DNA from: Streptomyces sp. TLI_235
GTDB taxonomy: Bacteria; Actinomycetota; Actinomycetes; Streptomycetales; Streptomycetaceae
DNA: 64,000 bases
Assembly: GCA_002300355.1 (NCBI GenBank)
Contig: NSGV01000001.1
Span: 2,232,001-2,296,000, forward strand
Direction of reading: 5' to 3'
In this document: in pieces, positions 42,139 to 53,642 of the stretch
How positions within the stretch are numbered: the stretch's first letter is position 1
Layout: every line of letters starts with the position of its first letter
Program-made: the position numbers and the translations under genes
Notes under the pieces: generated by a model
Databases searched by the model: none
The model's input: the letters and a program-made list of their open reading frames with translations, nothing else
Told to the model about the DNA's origin: nothing

Positions 42139-43259
42139 AGATCGACCTGACCCACACCACCTCCAGCAGGATCAACGCGGCGCTGATGGACGCCCGCCGG
42201 GCCAGCGGCTCCACCGCGGCCGGCATGGTGCTCACCCTGGTGATCGTGACCGACGAGGGCAGCGCGTACGACGCCCTCAAGGCCGCCAACGACGCCTCCC
42301 GCGAGCACCCGTCGCGCACCCTGGCGGTCATCAAGCGGGCCGGGCGCTCGCCGCGCGCCCGCGCCGAGACCCGGCTGGACGCCGAGATCCTGGTCGGCAG
42401 CGACGCGGGCTCCGGCGAGACGGTCGTCCTGCGCATGCACGGCGAGCTCGCCGCGCACGCCCAGTCGGTCGTCCTGCCGTTGCTGCTGCCGGACGCCCCG
42501 GTGGTGGTCTGGTGGCCGGAGAACGCCCCGCTGCACCCGGCCAACGACCCGCTCGGCGCGCTCGCCCAGCGCCGCATCACCGACGCGGTCACCGCCGAGT
42601 CCCCGGTCGGCCAGCTCGCCCAGCGGGCCGCCAGCTACACCCCCGGCGACACCGACCTCGCCTGGACCCGCATCACCGGCTGGCGCTCCATGCTGGCCGC
42701 CGCCCTCGACCAGCGGCCCACCGCCATCACCGGCGCGGTCGTCGAGGGCGAGTCGTACAACCCCAGCGTCGAGCTGCTCGGCCTGTGGCTGACCAACCGG
42801 CTGCGCGTGCCGGTCGAACGGATCGTCACCGGCGGCCCCGGCATCACCGCCGTCCGGCTGCGCACCAAGGAGGGCGAGATCGTCCTCGACCGCCCGGACG
42901 GCCTGATGGGCACGCTGTCCATGCCCGGCTCGCCGGACCGGATGGTCGCGCTCAAGCGCCGCGACACCGCGGAGCTCATCGCGGAGGAGCTGCGCCGGCT
43001 CGACCCGGACGACATCTACGCGACGGCCGTCCGCACCCCGGTCGACCGGCTGCGCGAGCCGCAGCCCGAGGAGCCCGCCGCCCCGTCGGCCGACGCCGTC
43101 CCTGCCGAGGTCGCCGCACCGGCGCGGGTCACCGCCAAGCTGCCGTCCGCCGAGCCGGCGGACACTGCGCCGGCGGACACTGCGCCGGCCGAGGCGGAGC
43201 CGGCGACGAAGAAGGCGACCGCCAAGAAGGCCGCCCCGCGCAAGCGGAGCGCCTCGTGA
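42135..43259 (+). CDS. opcA: OpcA, glucose-6-phosphate dehydrogenase assembly protein
   Basis: 374 residues. Known: OpcA modulates or assembles G6PDH in cyanobacteria and actinobacteria. Seen: the family segments TLAVIKRAGRSPRARAETRL, VVLPLLLPDAPVVVWWPENA, AASYTPGDTDLAWTRITGWR and VTGGPGITAVRLRTKEGEI. The C-terminal about 70 residues are an Ala/Pro/Lys tail with two tandem ADTAP units coded by a perfect 15-bp repeat (43154-43183) and a basic end. ATGA coupling with zwf and GTGA coupling with pgl. Confidence 0.95.
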   Translation: MKIDLTHTTSSRINAALMDARRASGSTAAGMVLTLVIVTDEGSAYDALKAANDASREHPSRTLAVIKRAGRSPRARAETRLDAEILVGSDAGSGETVVLRMHGELAAHAQSVVLPLLLPDAPVVVWWPENAPLHPANDPLGALAQRRITDAVTAESPVGQLAQRAASYTPGDTDLAWTRITGWRSMLAAALDQRPTAITGAVVEGESYNPSVELLGLWLTNRLRVPVERIVTGGPGITAVRLRTKEGEIVLDRPDGLMGTLSMPGSPDRMVALKRRDTAELIAEELRRLDPDDIYATAVRTPVDRLREPQPEEPAAPSADAVPAEVAAPARVTAKLPSAEPADTAPADTAPAEAEPATKKATAKKAAPRKRSAS

Positions 43260-44044
43260 CCGCGGCCACCCCGCAGCTGGTGGTCCACCGGGACAAGGAG
43301 CTGATGGCGCAGGCCGCGGCGGCCCGGCTGATCACCCGCATCGTGGACGCCCAGTCCGCCCGCGGCACCGCCTCGGTGGTGCTGACGGGCGGGCGGAACG
43401 GCAACGCCCTGCTCGCCGCGATCGCCGCCTCCCCGGCGCGCGACGCGGTGGACTGGGCGCGGCTCGACCTCTGGTGGGGCGACGAGCGCTTCGTCCCGGC
43501 GGACGACCCGGAGCGCAACGCCGTCCAGGCCCGCGCCGAGCTGCTCGACCGGGTCCCGGTGGACCCGGCCCGGGTGCACGAGATGCCGGCCTCGGACGGC
43601 GTGGACGGCTCGGACGTCGAGGCGGCCGCCGACCGGTACGCCGAGGAGCTCGCCAAGGCCGCCGGGCCCGGCGAGCACGCCGGGGTGCCCGCCTTCGACG
43701 TGCTGCTGCTCGGCGTCGGCCCGGACACCCACGTCGCCTCGCTCTTCCCGGAGCACCCCGGTGTCCGGGAGGCCGAGCGCACCGTGATCGGCGTCCGCGG
43801 GGCGCCGAAGCCGCCGCCCACCCGGATCTCGCTCACCCTCCCGGCGATCCGGGCGGCCCGCGAGGTCTGGCTGCTCGCCGCCGGCGAGGACAAGGCCGGC
43901 GCCGTCGCCCTCGCGCTGAGCGGCCCCGGGGAGCTCCAGGCGCCCGCCTCCGGCGCGTACGGCACCGCGCGGACCCTCTGGCTGCTCGACCGCTCCGCGG
44001 CGGCCGAGCTTCCGCCCCAGCTGTACCCGCCCGCCTCGGCCTGA
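43256..44044 (+). CDS. pgl: 6-phosphogluconolactonase
   Basis: 262 residues, hydrolyses 6-phosphogluconolactone. Landmarks: SVVLTGGRNGNALLAAIA, LDLWWGDERFVPADDPERN, FDVLLLGVGPDTHVASLFPE with the catalytic His, and PPPTRISLTLPAIRAAREVW. The GTG at 43256 overlaps opcA by four bases. Last gene of the operon; a hairpin follows. Confidence 0.96.
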   Translation: MTAATPQLVVHRDKELMAQAAAARLITRIVDAQSARGTASVVLTGGRNGNALLAAIAASPARDAVDWARLDLWWGDERFVPADDPERNAVQARAELLDRVPVDPARVHEMPASDGVDGSDVEAAADRYAEELAKAAGPGEHAGVPAFDVLLLGVGPDTHVASLFPEHPGVREAERTVIGVRGAPKPPPTRISLTLPAIRAAREVWLLAAGEDKAGAVALALSGPGELQAPASGAYGTARTLWLLDRSAAAELPPQLYPPASA

Positions 44045-44057
44045 GACGGACACGCAC

Positions 44058-44089
44058 GAGGCCCGGCCCCCGCTCGGGGGCCGGGCCTC
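44058..44089. terminator. strong hairpin terminator after pgl, shared with rbpA
   Basis: Perfect 15-bp stem (44058-44072 with 44075-44089), 14 bases after the pgl stop and between convergent genes. Confidence 0.85.
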
Positions 44090-44155
44090 ACGCATGGTGC
44101 CGCAGACGCCGGGGCGCCGCGGGGACGGATGCCCCCGCGGCGCCTTTGGCACCGC

Positions 44156-44491
44156 TCAGATCTCGCCGCGGAGCTTGGCCAGCGCCTCGGCGAGGATCGC
44201 CTCGCCGTCCGCGTCGGTGCGGCGCTCGCGCACGTACGCGAGGTGGGTCTTGTACGGCTCGTTGCGGGCCGGGGCCGGGGGATTGTGCTCGTCCTGACCG
44301 GCCGGAAACCCGCAGCGCGGACAGTCCCAGGTCTCCGGGATCGCCGCCTCGGCGGCGAAGCTGGGGCGCGTCTCGTGCTTGTTCGCGCACCAGAAGGAGA
44401 TCCGGTTACGGGGGGCGGACTCGCCGCGCTCCGCCTCGCCCATGGGGCCTGCGCCGACTCTGCTTCCTCGGATGGCGTTGCCACTTGCCAC
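44156..44491 (-). CDS. rbpA: RNA polymerase-binding protein RbpA
   Basis: 111 residues. Actinobacterial transcription factor that binds the housekeeping sigma and stabilises open complexes. The basic N-terminal tail (NAIRGSRVGAG) is followed by zinc ligands Cys35 and His39 (FWCANKHET) and Cys57 and Cys60 (DCPRCGFPAG). The C-terminal sigma-interaction domain is TDADGEAILAEALAKLR. GTG start at 44491 with AGGGAG seven bases upstream. A TACACT hexamer on the minus strand near 44560 is a possible -10; no SigR-type GGAAT-N18-GTT was seen. Confidence 0.96.
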   Translation of the reverse strand: MASGNAIRGSRVGAGPMGEAERGESAPRNRISFWCANKHETRPSFAAEAAIPETWDCPRCGFPAGQDEHNPPAPARNEPYKTHLAYVRERRTDADGEAILAEALAKLRGEI

Positions 44492-44638
44492 GGTTGGACT
44501 CCCTGCGTGCTGGTGCCGCCCGGCCGCGGCAGTGCGGACGGTGGCGAAGTCGTCCTAGTGTAAGCGGCAGTTAAGGCTCTGCCACCACCGCCTGCCGGAC
44601 CGGCCCCCGACCGGCCAGGACCGGGCCCGGACGGGACG

Positions 44639-44875
44639 TCAGGTGTTGTACTTGAGCAGCAGGCTCAGCACGATGATGCAGGCGAACCAGGCGATGCCCA
44701 CGATGATCGTGATGCGGTCCAGGTTCCGCTCGGCCACCGCCGAACCGCCGCCGGTCGACATCGCGCCACCGCCGAACATGTCGGACAGGCCGCCGCCCTT
44801 GCCCTTGTGCAGCAGCACCAGGAGGACCATCAGCAGACTGAAGATGATCAGGGCAATCGAGAACCCGAGAACCAC
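44639..44875 (-). CDS. secG: preprotein translocase subunit SecG
   Basis: 78 residues, two membrane helices (VVLGFSIALIIFSLLMVLLV and IIVGIAWFACIIVLSLLL). The conserved cytoplasmic loop is LLHKGKGGGLSDMFGGG followed by SAVAERNLDRIT. Start GTG 44875. The frame is open further to 44941 but the extra 22 residues are Arg-rich, cross the hairpin and do not fit the family. It lies downstream of tpiA, the normal actinobacterial position. Confidence 0.95.
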   Translation of the reverse strand: MVLGFSIALIIFSLLMVLLVLLHKGKGGGLSDMFGGGAMSTGGGSAVAERNLDRITIIVGIAWFACIIVLSLLLKYNT

Positions 44876-44907
44876 GGCGGGACCAACTCTCTCGTATCTT
44901 CGGCGAA

Positions 44908-44939
44908 GGGGCCGGGCCGCGTGAAAGCGGTCCGGCCCC
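44908..44939 (-). terminator. hairpin between tpiA and secG
   Basis: 13-bp stem with one G-T pair (44908-44920 with 44927-44939), 24 bases after the tpiA stop and 32 bases before the secG start. It is a terminator or attenuator that would lower secG read-through. Confidence 0.65.
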
Positions 44940-44963
44940 AAAGCCTACGTTGCTGCGGCGGCG

Positions 44964-45749
44964 TTAGCCTACTGCCTGCTCGCGGTAGCGCACGATCTTG
45001 ACGAACTCCTCGGCATCCAGCGAGGCGCCGCCGATCAGACCGCCGTCGACGTCCGGCTTGGCCATCAGGCCTGCCGCGCTGGAGGACTTCACCGAACCGC
45101 CGTACAGGATGCGGACCTTGCCGGCCAGCTCGGCGTCGTACAGCTCGGCCAGGCGGGCACGGATCGCACCGCAGACCTCCTGCGCGTCCTCCGGGGTCGC
45201 CACCTCGCCGGTGCCGATCGCCCAGACCGGCTCGTACGCGACGACGACCGTCTCCGCGTCCGAGGCCGGCACACCCTCCAGCGCGCCGTCCAGCTGCGCC
45301 AGGGTGTACTCGACGTGGGTGCCCGCCTTGCGGATGTCCAGCGGCTCGCCGATGCACAGGATCGGGGTGATCCCGCTGCGGTAGGCGGCCTTCACCTTGG
45401 CGTTGACGATCTCCTCGTTCTCGCCGTGGTACTGGCGGCGCTCCGAGTGGCCGATCACCGCGAAGGCGCACTTCAGCTTCGACAGCATCGGGCCGGAGAT
45501 CTCGCCGGTGTAGGCACCGGAGTCGTACTGCGAGATGTCCTGCGAGCCGTACTTGATCTTCAGCTTGTCGCCGTCGACCAGGGTCTGCACCGAGCGGAGG
45601 TCGGTGAAGGGGACGAGGACGGCGACCTCGACGGCCTCGTAGTCCTTGTCGGCCAGCGCGAAGGCCAGCTTCTGGGTGTGCTGGATGGCCTCGAGGTGGT
45701 TGAGGTTCATCTTCCAGTTGCCCGCCATCAGCGGGAGGCGCTCAGTCAT
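44964..45749 (-). CDS. tpiA: triosephosphate isomerase
   Basis: 261 residues, interconverts dihydroxyacetone phosphate and glyceraldehyde 3-phosphate. Substrate Lys in MAGNWKMN, catalytic His in [16 protein letters not shown], catalytic Glu and loop 6 in [20 protein letters not shown], phosphate loop [12 protein letters not shown] and [14 protein letters not shown] 45749 lies five bases after the pgk stop, so the two are co-transcribed. Confidence 0.97.
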   Translation of the reverse strand: MTERLPLMAGNWKMNLNHLEAIQHTQKLAFALADKDYEAVEVAVLVPFTDLRSVQTLVDGDKLKIKYGSQDISQYDSGAYTGEISGPMLSKLKCAFAVIGHSERRQYHGENEEIVNAKVKAAYRSGITPILCIGEPLDIRKAGTHVEYTLAQLDGALEGVPASDAETVVVAYEPVWAIGTGEVATPEDAQEVCGAIRARLAELYDAELAGKVRILYGGSVKSSSAAGLMAKPDVDGGLIGGASLDAEEFVKIVRYREQAVG

Positions 45750-45754
45750 CTTCC

Positions 45755-46960
45755 TCAGCCTTCCAGGGCGTCGAGTCCGGGGAGGGTCTTGCCCTCCAGG
45801 TACTCCAGGCTTGCGCCACCGCCGGTCGAGATGTGCCCGAACTTCGTCTCGTCGAAGCCCAGGATGCGGACGGCCGCGGCGGAGTCGCCGCCGCCGACCA
45901 CGGTGAACGCGTCGCTGTCGAGCAGCGCCGCGGCGACGGCCTTGGTGCCGTCGGCGAAGGCCGGGTGCTCGAAGACGCCCATGGGGCCGTTCCAGAAGAC
46001 CGTCGCAGCGTCCGCGATCTTGGATGCGAACAGCTCCCCGGACTTCGGGCCGATGTCCAGACCCAGGGTGTCGGCGGGGATCTTGTCCGCGTCGACGACC
46101 CGGCGGTCCTCGACCGGGGCCTTGGTCTTCAGGTCGGGGAAGCCCCCGGAGACCACGGCGTCCACCGGGATCACGAACTCGACGCCGTTCGCCTTCGCGC
46201 GCTCGAGGTACTCCAGCACGGTCGGGATCTGGTCCTTCTGCAGCAGCGAGGTGCCGACCTCGTGTCCCTGGGCCGCAAGGAAGGTGAACGCCATGCCGCC
46301 GCCGATGAGGATCCGGTCGGCCTTGCCGAGCAGGTTGTCGATCACGCCGACCTTGTCGGAGACCTTCGAACCGCCGAGCACCACCACGTACGGGCGGGCG
46401 ACCTCCTCGGTGAGGCGCTTGAGCACACCCACCTCGGTCGCGATCAGGTCGCCGACCGCGTGCGGCAGCCGGGCCGGCAGGTCGTACACCGAGGCGTGCT
46501 TGCGGTGCACCGCACCGAAGCCGTCGCCCACGTACAGGTCCGCCAGGGCGGCCAGCTCGTCCGCGAAGGCGCCGCGCTCGGCGTCGTCCTTGGCGGTCTC
46601 GCCGGCGTTGAAGCGCAGGTTCTCCAGCAGCGTGACCTCGCCGTCGGCCAGGGCGGCGACGGTGGCCTTCGCGCTCTCGCCCACGGTGTCGGTGGCGAAG
46701 GCCACCGGGACGCCCAGGATCTCGCCGAGGCGGACGGCCACCGGCGCGAGGGAGAACTGCGGGTCGGGCTCGCCCTTCGGACGGCCCAGGTGGGAGGCGA
46801 CGACCACCTTGGCGCCGGCCTGCACCAGCTTGGCGATGGTCGGGGCGACGGCACGGATCCGGCCGTCGTCGGTGATCTCGCCGCCGGACAGCGGCACGTT
46901 CAGGTCGGCGCGGACGAACACCCGCTGGCCGGCGACCTGGAGGTCTTCGATCGTCTTCAC
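45755..46960 (-). CDS. pgk: phosphoglycerate kinase
   Basis: 401 residues. Substrate-binding [20 protein letters not shown] and [49 protein letters not shown]; nucleotide-binding [15 protein letters not shown] and [11 protein letters not shown] near the C-terminus. Start GTG 46960 ([14 protein letters not shown]), with GGGAG upstream. It follows gap by 155 bases and pairs with tpiA. Confidence 0.97.
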   Translation of the reverse strand: MKTIEDLQVAGQRVFVRADLNVPLSGGEITDDGRIRAVAPTIAKLVQAGAKVVVASHLGRPKGEPDPQFSLAPVAVRLGEILGVPVAFATDTVGESAKATVAALADGEVTLLENLRFNAGETAKDDAERGAFADELAALADLYVGDGFGAVHRKHASVYDLPARLPHAVGDLIATEVGVLKRLTEEVARPYVVVLGGSKVSDKVGVIDNLLGKADRILIGGGMAFTFLAAQGHEVGTSLLQKDQIPTVLEYLERAKANGVEFVIPVDAVVSGGFPDLKTKAPVEDRRVVDADKIPADTLGLDIGPKSGELFASKIADAATVFWNGPMGVFEHPAFADGTKAVAAALLDSDAFTVVGGGDSAAAVRILGFDETKFGHISTGGGASLEYLEGKTLPGLDALEG

Positions 46961-47115
46961 GGTCTTGGGTCTCCCGAGGAGGTGGTGCGTGTCGGCGGCA
47001 CGGCGGCGGGCCACCAGGAACACGACGGGCGAGGGTTGGAGACGCGAAGCGGGGGCCCGGACGGCCGCAGCCTTCCGGGCCCCGCACCTCACATCACGTC
47101 AGCTCCCGCGCAGGG

Positions 47116-48369
<1,254 letters not shown>

Positions 48370-49350
48370 CTAGTTGAGCGCCATCTCGTCGGTCAGGTTG
48401 GCCTCCGTGCTGGGCAGGCCCAGTTCGGCGGCCCGCTTGTCGGCCATCGCCAGCAGGCGGCGGATCCGGCCGGCGACCGCGTCCTTGGTGAGCGGCGGGT
48501 CGGCGAGCGCGCCGAGCTCCTCCAGCGAGGCCTGCTTGTGCTGCATCCGCAGCTGGCCGGCGGCCGCCAGGTGCTCGGGCACCTCCTCGCCGAGAATTTC
48601 CAGCGCGCGCTGCACGCGCGCGCCCGCCGCGACCGCCGCGCGCGCCGACCGGCGCAGATTGGCGTCGTCGAAGTTGGCGAGCCGGTTGGCGGTGGCCCGG
48701 ACCTCGCGCCGCATCCGGCGCTCCTCCCAGGCGAGCACCGCCTCGTGCGCACCGAGCCGGGTCAACAGGGCCCCGATCGCGTCACCGTCCCGGATGACCA
48801 CCCGGTCGACGCCGCGCACCTCGCGGGCCTTGGCCGGGATGCCGAGCCGGCGCGCCGCGCCGACCAGGGCGAGCGCCGCCTCCGAACCGGGGCAGGTGAT
48901 CTCCAGCGAGGAGGACCGGCCGGGCTCGGTGAGCGAACCGTGCGCCAGGAAGGCACCGCGCCAGGCGGCCTCGGCGTCGCAGGTCGCCCCGGACACCACC
49001 GCCGGCGGCAGGCCGCGGATGGGCCGGCCGCGGCCGTCCACCAGACCGGTCTGCCGGGCCAGCAGCTCGCCGTCCTTGACCACCCGGACCACGTACCGGC
49101 TGCCGCGGCGCAGCCCGCCGGGAGCCATCACCACGAGGTCGGAGGAGTGCCCGAAGATCTCCAGCAGGTCCTTGCGCAGACGCCGGGCCGCGATGGCCGT
49201 GTCCAGCTCCGCCTCGATCACGATCCGGCCGCTCACGATGTGCAGACCGCCGGCGAACCGGAGGATCGCCGAGACCTCGGCCTTCCGGCAGCAGGCCCGG
49301 GTGACCGGGAGCCGGGAGATTTCGTCCTTCACCGCAGGAGTCATCGCCAT
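48370..49350 (-). CDS. whiA: sporulation regulator WhiA
   Basis: 326 residues. The LAGLIDADG-like N-terminal lobe ([40 protein letters not shown]) is followed by a C-terminal HTH domain (about residues 265-315: [20 protein letters not shown] then [10 protein letters not shown]). Known: works with WhiB to drive sporulation septation in streptomycetes. ATG 49350 ([12 protein letters not shown]) overlaps yvcK by ten bases. The ATG at 49344 would give a classical ATGA overlap and cannot be excluded. Confidence 0.96.
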   Translation of the reverse strand: MAMTPAVKDEISRLPVTRACCRKAEVSAILRFAGGLHIVSGRIVIEAELDTAIAARRLRKDLLEIFGHSSDLVVMAPGGLRRGSRYVVRVVKDGELLARQTGLVDGRGRPIRGLPPAVVSGATCDAEAAWRGAFLAHGSLTEPGRSSSLEITCPGSEAALALVGAARRLGIPAKAREVRGVDRVVIRDGDAIGALLTRLGAHEAVLAWEERRMRREVRATANRLANFDDANLRRSARAAVAAGARVQRALEILGEEVPEHLAAAGQLRMQHKQASLEELGALADPPLTKDAVAGRIRRLLAMADKRAAELGLPSTEANLTDEMALN

Positions 49351-50417
49351 GGGCCGATCCTTCCATGTGTCCGGAAAATCCGGTCGTACGCAGCCGCCAG
49401 GAGCTCCGGGTCGTGTCGCGGAGTACCGTCCGCGCGGGCGACCCGGCCGAGCACCAGGGCGGCGCCCATCCGCTCGGCGGCCTTCTCCAGTCCGGCCAGG
49501 TCGGCGAGGCCGAACGCGCCGCCGGTGACCGCACGCTCGTCGACCAGCACCGCGTCGACGGCGAGGTCGGGCGCGTGGTCGGCGATCACGTCGAGGTGCC
49601 GCTGCGGGCTGAAGCCCTCGGTCTCGCCGGGCTGCGGCGCGAGGTTGAGGGTGAGCAGCCGGCGCGCGCGGGTGTCCACCAGCGCGTTGGCGAGCTCGGG
49701 CACCAGCAGGTGCGGCAGCACGCTGGTGAACCAGGAGCCGGGGCCGAGCACCACCCAGTCCGCCTCCAGTACGGCGGCGACCGCCTCGGGCACGGCGGGC
49801 GGCTCCTCGGGGAGCAGCCGCACCGACTGCACGGTGCCCGGGGTGACGGCGACGCTGGCCTGGCCGCGGACGGCGGTGAGCTCGTGCGGCCGGGCCGGGT
49901 CGTGCCCCCGGACCTCGGCCTCGATGTCCAGTGGGACGGCCGACATCGGCAGCACCCGGCCCTGGACGTTGAGCAGCCGGCCGACCCAGTTGAGCGCCTC
50001 GACCGGGTCGCGGAGCTTCTCCCACAGGGCGACGATCAGGAGGTTGCCGACGGCGTGGCCGCCGAGGTCGCCGTCCCCGGTGAAGCGCTGCTGGATGACC
50101 TCGGACCAGGTGCGGCCCCAGTCGTCGTCGCCGCAGAGCGCGGCCAGCGCCTTGCGCAGGTCACCGGGGGGCAGCACGCCGAGTTCGGCGCGCAGCCGCC
50201 CGCTGGAGCCGCCGTCGTCGGCCACGGTGACCACGGCGGTGAGCTCGTTGGTGAGCCGGCGCAGCGCGGACAGCGAGGCGGACAGCCCCTGGCCGCCCCC
50301 GAGCGCTGTGATCTTGGGGGCGCCGGGGCGCGACTTCTGGGCAGCCGGACTGCTTCCGGCCGGGGCTCGCTCGCCAGACCTCTGCTGGAACTGCCGTGCT
50401 GGCGAGTATCCCGTCAC
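49341..50417 (-). CDS. yvcK: YvcK/GlmR-type gluconeogenesis factor (UDP-sugar binding)
   Basis: 358 residues of the CofD-like/YvcK family, which binds UDP-GlcNAc and links carbon metabolism to wall synthesis in Firmicutes. Landmarks: [79 protein letters not shown] and [16 protein letters not shown]. The first about 35 residues are disordered and variable. GTG 50417. Conserved rapZ-yvcK-whiA cluster. Confidence 0.94.
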   Translation of the reverse strand: MTGYSPARQFQQRSGERAPAGSSPAAQKSRPGAPKITALGGGQGLSASLSALRRLTNELTAVVTVADDGGSSGRLRAELGVLPPGDLRKALAALCGDDDWGRTWSEVIQQRFTGDGDLGGHAVGNLLIVALWEKLRDPVEALNWVGRLLNVQGRVLPMSAVPLDIEAEVRGHDPARPHELTAVRGQASVAVTPGTVQSVRLLPEEPPAVPEAVAAVLEADWVVLGPGSWFTSVLPHLLVPELANALVDTRARRLLTLNLAPQPGETEGFSPQRHLDVIADHAPDLAVDAVLVDERAVTGGAFGLADLAGLEKAAERMGAALVLGRVARADGTPRHDPELLAAAYDRIFRTHGRIGPWR

Positions 50418-50489
50418 ACCGACCCCAATGTTCCTGTCTCGTGCTCCTAGGGCGGGCCGGGGGCCGCCGGCCGGGTCAGCCCCGGACGG

Positions 50490-51374
50490 TCACTCCCTGC
50501 CCATGTCGCGGTGGACGAGCACCGTTTCGACGCCGTCCGCGATCAGACGCCTGGTCAGCCGCTCGGACATGGCGACGCTCCGGTGCTTGCCACCGGTGCA
50601 GCCTACGGCAAGAGTCATGTAGCGCTTGCCCTCCCGGCGATACCCTTCGGTCACGATCCGCAGCAGCTCTGCGTAACCGTCCAGGAACTCCTGGGCACCG
50701 GGCTGCTTGAAGACGTAGTCGGCGACGTCGCTGTCCGTGCCGGTGTGGGCCCGCAGCTCGGGCACCCAGTGCGGGTTCGGCAGGAAGCGGCAGTCCACCA
50801 CGAGGTCGGCGTCGACGGGCAGGCCGTACTTGAAGCCGAAGGACATCACGGTGGCGCGCAGCTCGGGCTCGTCGTGGTCGGCGAACTGGGCGTCGAGCTT
50901 GGCCCGGAGCTGGTGGACGTTGAGGTTGGAGGTGTCGATCACCAGGTCGGCCTCGCCGCGCAGGTCGCGCAGCAGCTCGCGCTCCTGGGCGATGCCGTCG
51001 ACGATGCGGCCGTCGCCCTGCAGCGGGTGCGGGCGGCGGACGGACTCGAAGCGGCGGACGAGCGCCTCGTCGGAGGAGTCCAGGAAGACGACGCGCAGTC
51101 GTACGCCGCGCTTCTCCAGCTCCTCCAGCGAGGTGAGCAGGTCGTCGAAGAAGCTGCGGCCCCGGACGTCGACCACCGCGCCGATCCGCGGCACCGAGCC
51201 CTGGGAGCGGGCGCCGAGGTCCACCATGGTGGGGATCAGCGCGGGCGGCAGGTTGTCCACCACGAACCAGCCCAGGTCCTCCAGGCACTTGGCCGCGGTG
51301 CTCCGGCCGGCGCCGGACATGCCGGAGATGATCACCAGCTCCGGTACGTTGTCGCCCACGTCGGACACAGTCAC
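50490..51374 (-). CDS. rapZ: RapZ/YvcJ-type nucleotide-binding protein
   Basis: 294 residues. P-loop IISGMSGAGRSTAAKCLEDL (about residues 15-34), LGWFVVDNLPPALIP, VVFLDSSDEALVRRFESVRR, FGFKYGLPVDADLVVDCRFL and the C-terminal TLAVGCTGGKHRSVAMSERL. Known: in E. coli RapZ adapts RNase E to GlmZ sRNA; in actinobacteria the target is not settled. GTG 51374. Lies between uvrC and yvcK, with a 72-base gap to yvcK. Confidence 0.95.
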   Translation of the reverse strand: MTVSDVGDNVPELVIISGMSGAGRSTAAKCLEDLGWFVVDNLPPALIPTMVDLGARSQGSVPRIGAVVDVRGRSFFDDLLTSLEELEKRGVRLRVVFLDSSDEALVRRFESVRRPHPLQGDGRIVDGIAQERELLRDLRGEADLVIDTSNLNVHQLRAKLDAQFADHDEPELRATVMSFGFKYGLPVDADLVVDCRFLPNPHWVPELRAHTGTDSDVADYVFKQPGAQEFLDGYAELLRIVTEGYRREGKRYMTLAVGCTGGKHRSVAMSERLTRRLIADGVETVLVHRDMGRE

Positions 51375-51492
51375 TTCGGTTCCCCGCTCTCGCTGGTTCG
51401 CTTCGGAAGAACGCCCCGGGCCCTGCGGTGCTTCCCGGCGCCGCCGGCGAGGGCGGTGCCGGGGGCCGTGCAGCGACGGGCGTCATCGGCCG

Positions 51493-53577
51493 TCATGGCG
51501 TCTCCCGGGGCGCGCCGGCCCCGGCCGGGTCGACGCTGTCATCAATGATCTCGCCGGTGGCGGTGTTCACCGCGGGTGCGGCGGATGGCCGGGAGGCCAA
51601 CGCCGCCGCAACAGTCTCCGCGGTGCGGCGGCCGATCCCGGGCACCGCGCACAGCTCGTCCACGGTGGCGGCCCGCAGCCGCTTGAGGGAGCCGAAGTGC
51701 TTGAGCAGTGCCTGGCGGCGGGTCTCGCCGAGGCCGGGCACCGCGTCCAGCCCACCGGCGGTGAGCCGCTTGGAGCGCTTGGCGCGCTGGTAGGTGATGG
51801 CGAAGCGGTGCGCCTCGTCGCGCACGCGCTGCAGCAGGTAGAGGCCCTCGCTGGTGCGCGGCAGGACGACCGGGTCGTCCTGGCCGGGCAGCCAGACCTC
51901 CTCCAGGCGCTTGGCGAGGCCGCAGAGCGCGACGTCGTCGATGCCGAGCTCGTCGAGGGCGCGGCGGGCGGCGGCGACCTGCGGCTGGCCGCCGTCGACG
52001 ACCAGCAGCTGCGGCGGGTAGGCGAAGCGGCGGGGGCGGCCGGTCTCGGGGTCGACCGGGCCGGCGGCGGCCGGGTCGTCGGCGGCCGGGTCGTCGGCGC
52101 CGTAGGCGGCCCCGTCGAGGGCACCGTCGACCGTGCCGTCGGCCGTGGTGTCCTCGGGGACGGCCCACTCGCCGGTCTGCTCGCGCTCCTGGAGGTAGCG
52201 GCGGAAGCGGCGGCCGATCACCTCGTGCATCGAGCGGACGTCGTCCTGCCCGGCGAAGCCCTTGATCTGGAAGCGCCGGTACTCGCTCTTGCGGGCCAGG
52301 CCGTCCTCGAAGACGACCATGGAGGCGACCACGTCCTCGCCCTGCAGGTGGGAGATGTCGAAGCACTCGATGCGCAGCGGGACGGAGTCGAGTTCCAGCG
52401 CCTCGGCGATCTCCTGGAGGGCGCGGCTGCGGGTGGTGAGGTCGGAGGCGCGCTTGGTCTTGTGCAGCGCGAGCGCCTGCTGGGCGTTGCGCTGCACGGT
52501 GGCCATCAGGTCCTTCTTGTCGCCGCGCTGCGGGACGCGCAGGTCGACCTGGGCGCCGCGCAGACCGGTGAGCCACTCGCGGGCGGGCTCGACCGGCTCC
52601 GGCAGGGCGGGGACGAGCACCTCGCGGGGCACTGACTCGGTGCCGGAGCCGTAGAGCTGCTGCAGGGCGTGCTCGACCAGGGAGGCGGTGTCGACGTCCT
52701 CGACCCGGTCGGTCACCCAGCCGCGCTGGCCGCGGACCCGGCCGCCGCGGACGTGGAAGATCTGGACGGCGGCCTCCAGCTCGTCCTCGGCGAGGGCGAG
52801 CACGTCCGCGTCGGTGCCGTCGGCGAGGACGACCGCGTTCTTCTCCATGGCGCGCTTGAGGGCGCCGATGTCGTCGCGCAGCCGGGCCGCCTTCTCGTAC
52901 TCCATGGCGGCGGCGGCGTCCTGCATCTGCTGCTCCAGGCGGCGCAGGTACCCGCCGGTGCGGCCGGCCATGAAGTCGCAGAACTCCTCGGCGAGGGCGC
53001 GGTGCTCGTCGGCGGAGACCTTGCCGACGCAGGGCGCGGCGCACTTGCCGATGTAGCCGAGCAGGCAGGGGCGGCCGACCTGCTGCGCGCGCTTGAAGAC
53101 GCCGTTGGAGCAGGTGCGGACGGGGAAGACCCGCAGCAGCAGGTCGACCGTCTCGCGGATGGCCCAGGCGTGGCCGTACGGGCCGAAGTAGCGCACGCCC
53201 TTCTTGTGCGCCCCCCGCATGACCTGCACGCGGGGGAACTCCTCGTTGAGGGTGACGGCGAGCTCGGGGTAGCTCTTGTCGTCGCGGTACTTGACGTTGA
53301 ACCGCGGGTCGAACTCCTTGATCCAGGAGTACTCCAGCTGCAGCGCCTCGACCTCGGTGCCGACCACCGTCCACTCGACGGAGGCGGCGGTGGTGACCAT
53401 CGTGGCGGTGCGCGGGTGCAGGCCGGCGAGGTCCTGGAAGTACGAGGAGAGGCGGGGGCGCAGGCTCTTCGCCTTGCCGACGTAGATGACCCGGCCGTGC
53501 TCGTCGCGGAACCGGTACACCCCGGGTGAGAGCGGGATCGCACCGGGCGCCGGACGGTAGGTGGACGGGTCTGCCAT
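51493..53577 (-). CDS. uvrC: excinuclease ABC subunit C
   Basis: 694 residues. GIY-YIG nuclease at the N-terminus ([20 protein letters not shown]); Cys-rich region ([19 protein letters not shown]); UVR motif around 215-250; RNase H-like second nuclease ([34 protein letters not shown]); two HhH motifs at the end ([39 protein letters not shown]). An Asp/Ala-rich insert at about 500-540 holds two tandem DDPAA units coded by a perfect 15-bp repeat (52066-52095). ATG 53577. Confidence 0.97.
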   Translation of the reverse strand: MADPSTYRPAPGAIPLSPGVYRFRDEHGRVIYVGKAKSLRPRLSSYFQDLAGLHPRTATMVTTAASVEWTVVGTEVEALQLEYSWIKEFDPRFNVKYRDDKSYPELAVTLNEEFPRVQVMRGAHKKGVRYFGPYGHAWAIRETVDLLLRVFPVRTCSNGVFKRAQQVGRPCLLGYIGKCAAPCVGKVSADEHRALAEEFCDFMAGRTGGYLRRLEQQMQDAAAAMEYEKAARLRDDIGALKRAMEKNAVVLADGTDADVLALAEDELEAAVQIFHVRGGRVRGQRGWVTDRVEDVDTASLVEHALQQLYGSGTESVPREVLVPALPEPVEPAREWLTGLRGAQVDLRVPQRGDKKDLMATVQRNAQQALALHKTKRASDLTTRSRALQEIAEALELDSVPLRIECFDISHLQGEDVVASMVVFEDGLARKSEYRRFQIKGFAGQDDVRSMHEVIGRRFRRYLQEREQTGEWAVPEDTTADGTVDGALDGAAYGADDPAADDPAAAGPVDPETGRPRRFAYPPQLLVVDGGQPQVAAARRALDELGIDDVALCGLAKRLEEVWLPGQDDPVVLPRTSEGLYLLQRVRDEAHRFAITYQRAKRSKRLTAGGLDAVPGLGETRRQALLKHFGSLKRLRAATVDELCAVPGIGRRTAETVAAALASRPSAAPAVNTATGEIIDDSVDPAGAGAPRETP

Positions 53578-53642
53578 GCCCCTACCGTACCGACTGCCGA
53601 TGACCGTCCGTGGCCGTTTCCCGGGGTGCTGCCGGGAACCGG

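Noticed and set aside
44492-44638. SigR promoter for rbpA
   Set aside because: No GGAAT-N18-GTT pattern was found in the 147-base spacer.
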